From Rhizobium sp. 16-488-2b (GTDB lineage Bacteria > Pseudomonadota > Alphaproteobacteria > Rhizobiales > Rhizobiaceae): a DNA stretch of 64,000 nt. Location: positions 181,710 through 245,709 of the forward strand of contig NZ_JAGHMF010000004.1 in assembly GCF_017741815.1 (NCBI RefSeq). The letters run 5' to 3'. Every line of letters begins with the position of its first letter. Position 1 is the first letter of the stretch. A model generated the notes under the pieces. That model searched no databases and was not told the DNA's origin. It was given only the letters and a program-made list of their open reading frames with translations. The position numbers and the translations under genes were made by a program. Of this stretch, positions 57,580 through 64,000 are shown one piece after another.

Positions 57580-58467
57580 ATGCATCCCTTTTCGATCCGC
57601 CGCCGCACGCTGCTCGGCTCCGCATTGCTCGCCCCGGCGCTGTTCCTGCCGGGGATCGTTCGCGCCGAGGACAGCGATGACGAGATCGATCGCCGCATTG
57701 GCGCGCTGGAAAAGCAGATCGGCGGACGCATCGGCGTGTCGGTCATCGATACAGAGACCAACATCTCCTTCGGCTATCGCGAGACCGAGACCTTCCCGAT
57801 GTTCTCCACCTTCAAGGTGCTCGCCGCCGCCATGGTGCTGTCGCGCGTCGACAAGGGCGATGAAAATCTCGAGCGCCGCGTGGTCTACGAGAAGGAGCAG
57901 CTTATCGCCTACTCGCCCGAAACCGAGAAGCACGTCGGCGGCGAGGGCATGAGCGTCGGCGATCTCTGCAAGGCGGCGATCACGCTGAGTGACAACACCG
58001 CGGCCAATCTCATCCTCGAAAGCCTCGGCGGCCCGAAGGAACTGACCAATTGGCTGCGCACGCTCGGCGACGGCTCCACCCGGCTCGACCGTATCGAGCC
58101 CGATCTCAACGACATCGCCAAGGACGATCCGCGCGACACCACCACGCCCGATGCCATGCTCGACACGCTCGGCAACATCACGCTCGGCTCGGTGCTGTCG
58201 GAGCCCTCGCAAAAGACGCTGATCGAGTGGATGGTCGCCAACACCACGGGCACCGAACGCCTGCGCACCGGCCTGCCGGAAACCTGGAAGATCGGCGACA
58301 AGACCGGCACCGGCAAGAACGGCTCCGCCGCCGACATCGCCATCTGCTGGCCCCCCGGCCACGGCCCCATCCTGATCGCCGTCTACGTCACCAACGCGAC
58401 GGTTACGACCGCCGAGATCAACCCGGTGTTCGGCGAGGTCGGGCGGATCGTGGCAGAGATGGTGTGA
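57580..58467 (+). CDS. Class A beta-lactamase
   Basis: 295 residues with a twin-arginine-like signal (RRRTLLGSALL). All catalytic elements are intact: Ser76-T-F-Lys79, Ser137-D-Asn139, Glu173 in RIEPDLND and Lys241-T-G. It hydrolyses beta-lactams in the periplasm through an acyl-serine intermediate. Similar enzymes are chromosomal in many rhizobia. There is no ampR-type regulator next to it, so expression is probably constitutive. Confidence 0.94.
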   Translation: MHPFSIRRRTLLGSALLAPALFLPGIVRAEDSDDEIDRRIGALEKQIGGRIGVSVIDTETNISFGYRETETFPMFSTFKVLAAAMVLSRVDKGDENLERRVVYEKEQLIAYSPETEKHVGGEGMSVGDLCKAAITLSDNTAANLILESLGGPKELTNWLRTLGDGSTRLDRIEPDLNDIAKDDPRDTTTPDAMLDTLGNITLGSVLSEPSQKTLIEWMVANTTGTERLRTGLPETWKIGDKTGTGKNGSAADIAICWPPGHGPILIAVYVTNATVTTAEINPVFGEVGRIVAEMV

Positions 58468-58531
58468 GGCGTCGGGCGGCTTGTTGAGCAGCGACGCCGG
58501 CATTAAACTGAAACCCTCACGGAGAAGCCAG

Positions 58532-58714
58532 ATGGCGCGCGACGAGACGGGTGCTGGCAAAGGGCAGAGCGAGCCGGAGGCTCCGCAAGATCAATCCGAC
58601 GACACATTGGTCGAGCGTGGACTTGCGTATGGTCGCGCACTGCGGGCTCGCGCCGGAAGCGATCGCGGCCCAGTTGCGGACAAGGCCTTCATCGATAGTC
58701 TCTACGAACGTTAG
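58532..58714 (+). CDS. Small hypothetical protein
   Basis: 60 residues from the ATG at 58532 (GGAGAAG upstream). Acidic, disordered N-terminal half (QSEPEAPQDQSDD) followed by a short helix (LVERGLAYGRALRARAG). It resembles small antitoxin-like or uncharacterised proteins, but I do not recognise it. It starts 65 bases after the beta-lactamase stop. Confidence 0.4.
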   Translation: MARDETGAGKGQSEPEAPQDQSDDTLVERGLAYGRALRARAGSDRGPVADKAFIDSLYER

Positions 58715-58897
58715 AAACGTTCGTTGGTAGATTTTCCGCTCGGCGCTGCCAATTGGCGCACATCAGGGCATGCGAAAAATTATCGATATATTTCATACGC
58801 CTAGAGTGAAAATGTGAATCTTGCTCGCATCTCGTTGAATCAATCTCTTAGCAGTTGGCTCCACCCTTGAGGTGCAGGCGAAGCGCCCCCATCCTCT

Positions 58898-59043
58898 CCC
58901 TCATTCTCGCCCTTGTGGCGGGAATCCAGCCGGCGCGCGTCCGCGCGGCGAGAAGACTCTTCTGCGGCCAAATACTGGGAGCAGGTCATTCACGGCGCAG
59001 ACGCGCCGTGGCTGGATTCCTGTCACAAGGACAGGAATGAGGG
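58898..59043. repeat. Nested-hairpin intergenic repeat (CCTCATTC...GAATCCAGCC family)
   Basis: The ends CCTCATTC/GAATGAGG and GAATCCAGCC/GGCTGGATTC-type sequences are inverted repeats. The right end is a clean hairpin (TTCCTGTC, ACAAG, GACAGGAA); the left is degraded. The rest of 58715-59134 shows no gene. Confidence 0.75.
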
Positions 59044-59134
59044 CGGAGTTTGTGGCGCCGGGAGAGTCCTATCGCAGCGGCAGCAAGCATGAGCGGCGAT
59101 CATGGCGTCCCGGCAGCTTTTACGGCAACACCCC

Positions 59135-59593
59135 TCACACCGCGCCGATATCCGTCGCAGCACTCTCGCCCTTGTCGTCATTCCCCGTCAGCTGCCGCTT
59201 CACCTCGTCGGCGATCTGCTTTTCGATCGCCGCGCGGTCGTCCATCGACATACCCTTCAGGCTGTCTTCGGTCATCCCGAGGCTGTCGAGCACCTGCTTG
59301 CGGATGCGTTCGGCGAGCGTCATGTTGGCGAGGTCGCTGAATTCGCTGACGATGGCATCGTGGCGGGCTTTGGCCTCGTCTTCCACACCTGACATCGTCG
59401 GGCTTTCGTCGGTCGCTTGCAGCGCCCACATGGTGCTGGAGATGGAGGGCGGCGTCGTGCTGGGCGCAAGCGATGCGCCGCTCTGGCGAACGCTGTCTTC
59501 GATCGTCATCGGCTGCTGCTTGTTGCGCTGGTTGGATTGCTGGAAAAGATTGCCCAAGCCATAAGCGCTCGAGATGCCGTCGCCGATCTTCAT
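59135..59593 (-). CDS. Hypothetical acidic protein
   Basis: 152 residues from the ATG at 59593 (AGGGGGA upstream); the extension to 59680 is rejected. A Ser/Gln-rich N-terminal half (NLFQQSNQRNKQQPMTIEDS) precedes a charged helical part (ERIRKQVLDSLGMTEDSLKG, IEKQIADEVKRQL). There is no signal or membrane segment. It looks like a conserved rhizobial protein of unknown function. Confidence 0.65.
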   Translation of the reverse strand: MKIGDGISSAYGLGNLFQQSNQRNKQQPMTIEDSVRQSGASLAPSTTPPSISSTMWALQATDESPTMSGVEDEAKARHDAIVSEFSDLANMTLAERIRKQVLDSLGMTEDSLKGMSMDDRAAIEKQIADEVKRQLTGNDDKGESAATDIGAV

Positions 59594-59692
59594 GAAAATT
59601 CCCCCTGAGACAACGCACGGAAGAATTGCGCCGAAAGCCTGCGCCAGCCTTTCGTTGTCATAATCGTGTCTGTGCATCAAAGGCCCAAACGC

Positions 59693-59719
59693 AAAATGGC
59701 CGCCCGGAGGCGGCCATTT
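59693..59719 (-). terminator. Intrinsic terminator of gcd
   Basis: On the minus strand AAATGGCCGCC, loop of four, GGCGGCCATTT, followed by TGCG; the flanking T run is at the foot of the stem. It lies 20 bases past the gcd stop. Confidence 0.8.
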
Positions 59720-59738
59720 CGGTGGTCTGTGAGGCCGC

Positions 59739-62075
59739 TTACGGCAGCGTGTAGGCGATGACGTAGTCGCCCGGCTTGGTGCCGACCGATCCGTGTCCGC
59801 CGGCCACCATCACGACATACTGCTTGTTGTCTGATGTCGTGTAGGTCATCGGCGTCGACTGGCCACCAGCCGGAAGGCGGGCCTGCCACAGTTGCTTGCC
59901 GTTGGTCACGTCGTAGGCGCGCAGGTAGTCGTCGACCGCGGCACCGAGGAAGGCAACGCCGCCCTTGGTGATGATCGGGCCGCCGATGCCTGGAACGCCG
60001 AGCTTGAAGGGCATCGGCAGCGGGCTCATGTCCTGCACCGTGCCGTTCACCAGCTTGTAGGCGGTCTTGCCCGTGGTCAGGTCTGCGCCGGCGACGTAAC
60101 CCCATGGCGGTGCCTGGCAGGGAATGCCGAGCGGGCCGAGGAACGGACCCATGACTACGCCGTAAGGCGCGCCGTCATTGCGGTTCAGGCCCTGTTCGCT
60201 GCCCTTTTCGCCTGCATTCTTCGGCGGGATGTCGGCAGCGGGCACCAGGCGCGAGGTGAAGGCCAGATAGGTCGGCATGCCGAACATGATCTGCCGTTCG
60301 GGATCGACCGCGACCGAGCCCCAGTTGAAGGTGCCGAAATTGCCCGGATAAACGATCGTGCCTTCCAGCGACGGCGGCGTGTAGCGGCCTTCATACTTGT
60401 AGCGGTGGAACTCGATGCGGCACGCGAGCTGGTCGAACAGCGACACGCCCCACATGTTCTTCTCCTGCAGCGGTGGCGGCGAGAAGGTCAGGTCGGAGAT
60501 CGGCTGCGTCGGAGAAGCATGATCCTCGGGGATCGTGCCCTGCGGCGCGGGGATTTCCTTGAACGGGATGATCGCCTCGCCAGTGCGGCGGTCGAGCACG
60601 TAGAGGTCGCCCTGCTTGGTGGGCGCCACAAGTGCCGGAACGACCGTACCGTCCGCCTTCTTCATGTCGAAGAGAACGGGCTGTGCCGGAACGTCCATGT
60701 CCCACAGGTCGTGGTGCACGAACTGCTGGACCCAGCGCAACTGGCCGGTCTTCATGTCCAGAGCAACGACCGACGACGAGAATTTCTCGACATTGGCGCT
60801 TCTGTTCATGCCGAGCTGGTCGGGCACCTGGTTGCCGAGCGGCACGTAGATCAGGCCGAGACCTTCATCGGCCGACAGAACCGACCAGCTGTTCGGCGAG
60901 TTCGTCGTGTAGGTCTGGCCCTCGGGCAGCGGCGTCGTGACGTCGGGGTTGCCCGAATCCCAGTTCCAGACCAGCGCGCCGGTGTGGATGTCGAAGGCGC
61001 GGATGACGCCGGACTGCTCCTGGGTGGAGTAGTTGTCGTTGACGGCGCCGCCGATGATCAGCTTGCCGTCGATCGCCACCGGCGGCGAGGTCGAGTAGTA
61101 GTAGCCGGCGGGGTTGTACTTCATGCCCTTTTCGAGGTGCAGCGTGCCCTGGTCGGCGAAATCGGTGCAGACCTTGCCGTCGAGCGCGTCGAGCGCGATC
61201 AGGCGGGCATCGGCGGTCGGCAGGTAGACGCGGTCGACGCAGGGAGCGCCGGCAGCCGCTGCCGTGTCGTGGTAGTAGGTGACGCCACGGCACGTTTGGT
61301 GCTGTCGGTCCGGGTTCATGCCGGAATTGGCGTCGAACTTCCACTTTTCCTTGCCGGTCTTGGCATCGAGCGCGATGGCAAGGTTGTGCGGTGTGCAGAT
61401 GTAGAGCGTATCGCCAACCTTGAGCGGCGTGACCTGGTAGGTCGTCTCGCCGATATCATCCGGCCGCTTCACGTCGCCGGTCTGGTAGCGCCAGACCTCT
61501 TTCAGGTCCTTGACGTTGCTCACGTTCACCTGCTCGAGCGGCGAATAGCGCTGGCCGAAGGGCGTGCGGCCATACTGGTGCCACTCGCCGTCGGTCACCG
61601 TGCCGCCGAATGTCGTCGTCCCGGTCATGGCCGTCGGCAGGCTGCCGTTCTGGTCATGCGGGTCCGTCGTCATCGAATAACCGGCAATCACGATAGCGAT
61701 GAGAACCGGAATGGCGAGCGGCCATGGGCTAGCCGGGTAGGGCGCGCCGGTCGTGCCGGAAAAGCCGAGCGGACGGCGGATCCAGGGCGTCAAGAGCCAA
61801 AGGCCGAGCAGGATGATCAGGCCGCCGCGCGGTCCGAGCTGCCACCAGTCGAAGCCGACTTCGTTGATCGCCCAGACGAGCGAAACGACGACGAGCACGG
61901 CATAGACCCAAAGGGCCGACGCCTTGCGCTTCAAGAGCAGCGCAGCGGTCAGCAGGAACATGATGCCTGCGAAGAGATAGAAGAAGTTACCACCGAGCAG
62001 CACGAGCCAGAGCCCGCCTCCGCCAAGTGCCAATCCTATCAGAATGAAGAGGATGGATGTTAAGACGATCGCCAT
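59739..62075 (-). CDS. gcd: Membrane-bound PQQ-dependent glucose dehydrogenase
   Basis: 778 residues from the ATG at 62075 (GGAG eight bases upstream). Five N-terminal transmembrane helices (residues 1-135) precede a periplasmic quinoprotein beta-propeller with tryptophan-docking repeats (WHQYGRTPFGQRYSPLEQVN, TYYHDTAAAAGAPCVDRVYL, VHHDLWDMDVPAQPVLFDM) and a closing GDYVIAYTLP. It oxidises glucose to gluconolactone and passes electrons to ubiquinone. No pqq synthesis genes are in the window, so PQQ must come from elsewhere. The upstream 313 bases (62076-62388) hold its promoter and nothing else I can support. Confidence 0.94.
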   Translation of the reverse strand: MAIVLTSILFILIGLALGGGGLWLVLLGGNFFYLFAGIMFLLTAALLLKRKASALWVYAVLVVVSLVWAINEVGFDWWQLGPRGGLIILLGLWLLTPWIRRPLGFSGTTGAPYPASPWPLAIPVLIAIVIAGYSMTTDPHDQNGSLPTAMTGTTTFGGTVTDGEWHQYGRTPFGQRYSPLEQVNVSNVKDLKEVWRYQTGDVKRPDDIGETTYQVTPLKVGDTLYICTPHNLAIALDAKTGKEKWKFDANSGMNPDRQHQTCRGVTYYHDTAAAAGAPCVDRVYLPTADARLIALDALDGKVCTDFADQGTLHLEKGMKYNPAGYYYSTSPPVAIDGKLIIGGAVNDNYSTQEQSGVIRAFDIHTGALVWNWDSGNPDVTTPLPEGQTYTTNSPNSWSVLSADEGLGLIYVPLGNQVPDQLGMNRSANVEKFSSSVVALDMKTGQLRWVQQFVHHDLWDMDVPAQPVLFDMKKADGTVVPALVAPTKQGDLYVLDRRTGEAIIPFKEIPAPQGTIPEDHASPTQPISDLTFSPPPLQEKNMWGVSLFDQLACRIEFHRYKYEGRYTPPSLEGTIVYPGNFGTFNWGSVAVDPERQIMFGMPTYLAFTSRLVPAADIPPKNAGEKGSEQGLNRNDGAPYGVVMGPFLGPLGIPCQAPPWGYVAGADLTTGKTAYKLVNGTVQDMSPLPMPFKLGVPGIGGPIITKGGVAFLGAAVDDYLRAYDVTNGKQLWQARLPAGGQSTPMTYTTSDNKQYVVMVAGGHGSVGTKPGDYVIAYTLP

Positions 62076-62388
62076 CAGGCCGGTCTCCAACTGAAATGCA
62101 TAAAGCTCCCGATGGGAGTCGGGAGCAATCAGGAACACACGCAAGCAGCGAGAAAGGACATTTCGCCGCAAGCGGTATCAGCGGAGATAGAGCGGCCCGA
62201 TCTGCCTTTCAACCGCCACAATATGGGGGGCCAAGAAGTGGCTAAAATATGCGACAGAATCCGGATTTACGAGCGAGCATTGAATCTGTGCTTCGGCCAC
62301 CGCCATGAAAAAGCCATGACGCGCAGGCGCTTGGCTGCGACAAAACGCCAGAGGCGCGCTAGCGTCTTGGTAGTGGACGAAGGGTCGG

Positions 62389-63885
62389 TCACGTCCCGCA
62401 AAATGTCTGCAACACCCGCTCATCGGGCTTGGGCGGCTGCATGTAGGCGGTAAATTCCGCGTGATCCTCATAAGGCCTGGCAAGCACGTCGAGCAGCGCT
62501 TCGAACAGCGAGAAATCCGCATCCTCGACGGCGGCTGCGATCGCCTGCTCGATGCGGTGATTGCGCGGGATGAAGGCGGGGTTGACGGCAAGCATCGCCA
62601 CGCTGCGTTCGGCTCCGCTCGTCGTCTCGCGCGCAAGCCGCTCCTGCCAGCGCACCAGCCATTCCTTCGCCGCCATGCTGTCGCTGAACGTCTCGAGGAA
62701 CGCGTCTTCGGCACTGTCGTCGGCTGCCAGATGCGACAGGCGCCGGAAGGTTAGCGTGAAATCCGCCTGGCCGGCCTGCATTACCGAAAGCAGCGACTGG
62801 ATCAGCGAGAGATCGTCGTCCGCGACATCAGCAAGGCCGATCTTCTCGCGCATCCCCCGCATCCAGTGCAGCTGGAAGCGCTCGCCATAATCCTTGATGA
62901 CCACATTGGCGATCTCCACCGCCTTGTCCTGATCGGCATCGATCAGCGGCAGCAGCGTTTCGCCGAGCCGCGCCAGGTTCCATTGTCCGATGCCGGGCTG
63001 GCTGGCATAGGCGTAGCGGCCGTTCTGGTCGATCGAGGAAAACACCTTGCCGGGATCATAGGCATCCATGAAGGCGCAGGGGCCGAAATCGATCGTCTCG
63101 CCCGAGACGGTCATGTTGTCGGTGTTCATCACGCCGTGGATGAAGCCGATATGCAGCCACTTGGCGATCAGCGCCGCCTGCCGTTCGGCGATAGCCTCGA
63201 ACAGCGCGATATAGGGATTGGCCCCGTCCTTCAGCTCGGGATAGTGCCGGTCGATGACGTAGTCGGCGAGCGCCCGAACGCCCTCGGTATCGCCGCGCGC
63301 CGCAAAGAACTGGAAGGTGCCGACCCGGATATGGCTCGCCGCCACGCGGGTAAAGACAGCGCCGGGAAGGATCTGCTCGCGATAGACAGGCTGCCCCGTC
63401 GAGACCGCCGCCAGCGCCCGCGTCGCCGGCACGCCAAGCGCATGCATGGCTTCGCTGACGATATATTCGCGCAACACGGGCCCGAGCGCCGCGCGCCCGT
63501 CACCCCGCCGCGAAAACGGTGTCGCCCCGGCACCCTTCAGCTGGATATCGCGGCGCCGGCCTTTGACGTCGATCACCTCGCCAAGCAGGATGGCCCGCCC
63601 GTCGCCGAGCTGCGGCACGAAGCTGCCGAACTGATGCCCCGCATAGGCCATCGCCAGCGGATCGGCGCCTTCGGGCACGAGATTACCGGAAAAGATCGCG
63701 GCCCCATCGCGCTTCAGAACCTCTATGTCGAGCCCGAGCTCTTGCGCCAGCGGCTCGTTGAGCTTGATCAGCCACGGCTCGGCGGCGGCGGACGGCGCCT
63801 GGCGGGCGAAGAAGTTCTGCGGCAACCGCGCATAGCTGTTGTCGAAGGGGAAGGGGCGCGACGTCTGTGCGGGTGCAATGGTCAT
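62389..63885 (-). CDS. selO: Protein adenylyltransferase SelO (YdiU/UPF0061)
   Basis: 498 residues. Pseudokinase-fold motifs characteristic of SelO: GRAILLGEVIDVKGRRRDIQ, LKGAGATPFSRRGDGRAALG, the FIHGVMNTDNMTVSGETIDF catalytic/metal loop, and PCAFMDAYDPGKVFSSID. It lacks a C-terminal selenocysteine, as expected in bacteria. It transfers AMP to protein hydroxyls and is linked to redox homeostasis. Confidence 0.94.
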   Translation of the reverse strand: MTIAPAQTSRPFPFDNSYARLPQNFFARQAPSAAAEPWLIKLNEPLAQELGLDIEVLKRDGAAIFSGNLVPEGADPLAMAYAGHQFGSFVPQLGDGRAILLGEVIDVKGRRRDIQLKGAGATPFSRRGDGRAALGPVLREYIVSEAMHALGVPATRALAAVSTGQPVYREQILPGAVFTRVAASHIRVGTFQFFAARGDTEGVRALADYVIDRHYPELKDGANPYIALFEAIAERQAALIAKWLHIGFIHGVMNTDNMTVSGETIDFGPCAFMDAYDPGKVFSSIDQNGRYAYASQPGIGQWNLARLGETLLPLIDADQDKAVEIANVVIKDYGERFQLHWMRGMREKIGLADVADDDLSLIQSLLSVMQAGQADFTLTFRRLSHLAADDSAEDAFLETFSDSMAAKEWLVRWQERLARETTSGAERSVAMLAVNPAFIPRNHRIEQAIAAAVEDADFSLFEALLDVLARPYEDHAEFTAYMQPPKPDERVLQTFCGT

Positions 63886-63950
63886 AGGCTTTAGGTAGGG
63901 CTCAGGCCCTGCCGGCGCAAGCGCTCAAGCGCCGTGTGTTGGCCGGAAAT

Positions 63951-64000
63951 TCACCGGTTGCGCCCGCCGCCGCCGCCGCCACCTCCGCCATGGCCACCGC
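63951..64000 (-). CDS. 3' end of a glycine-rich protein, cut by window
   Basis: On the minus strand the last codons read GGHGGGGGGGGGRNR and stop (TGA at 63953-63951). The glycine/histidine run is typical of the C-termini of small exported glycine-rich proteins. Only the tail is visible. Confidence 0.45.
   Translation of the reverse strand, partial: GGHGGGGGGGGGRNR

Noticed and set aside
58050..58487. Arg/His-rich frame overlapping the beta-lactamase
   Set aside because: It is an out-of-frame shadow with typical GC-rich codon artefacts; the beta-lactamase frame has all catalytic motifs.

Overview
This is a chromosomal-type, GC-rich window from an alphaproteobacterium, most likely a Rhizobium-like member of the Rhizobiaceae. 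The evidence is a dmeRF nickel/cobalt module, two copies of a RIME-like intergenic mosaic repeat, several families of nested-hairpin intergenic repeats of the kind common in rhizobia, and the overall gene repertoire. I saw no rRNA, tRNA, CRISPR array, transposase or replication origin.

Region 1 (about 1-24.5 kb) is the most interesting. It holds a 3797-residue modular type I secreted protein (T1SS-143-like, VCBS, RTX, cadherin-like, PPC, EF-hand-like loops and a C-terminal secretion domain). Next come a membrane-bound GGDEF protein with a wrecked active site and a complete type I secretion operon: a TolC-like channel, an LssB/LapB-type ABC exporter and an HlyD adaptor. The operon ends in a ribbon-helix-helix/PAS-like fusion protein. 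About 3 kb further on lies a periplasmic LapG-like transglutaminase-fold cysteine protease. The N-terminus of the giant protein resembles a BapA/LapA-type retention region and carries a VAAG motif. Together these suggest a Lap-type 'retain, then cleave' adhesin system, with no LapD in the window. A PemK/MazF-like toxin with a Phd antitoxin, an ArsR-SRPBCC pair and a GFA-family protein sit between the exporter and the protease.

Region 2 (24.5-31 kb) has YccF, an ABC-F ATPase, a small accessory patch bounded by a 38-bp direct repeat, a DUF6984-like protein, a HerA/DUF853 ATPase and short hypothetical proteins. Region 3 (31-45 kb) is mostly housekeeping or metabolic: a stand-alone glucose-6-phosphate dehydrogenase, trans-aconitate methyltransferase, a TerC-CBS-CorC membrane protein, a cupin, a patatin, a branched-chain aminotransferase, a bestrophin, an MFS exporter, a TetR regulator with a shared operator, and an endolysin-like M15 peptidase.

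Region 4 (45-64 kb) holds Fe superoxide dismutase, an ADPRM-like phosphoesterase, AraC/SDR and WYL/LysE divergent pairs, two cytochromes c, a PhyH-like dioxygenase and an orphan HTH protein with a perfect operator. It continues with a MarR / periplasmic protein / thioredoxin-like gene cluster facing dmeRF, a class A beta-lactamase, PQQ glucose dehydrogenase and SelO. Many regulators here have unusually clear dyad operators at their own start codons. Start codons were chosen by Shine-Dalgarno placement where possible. All functional calls come from reading motifs, without database searches.
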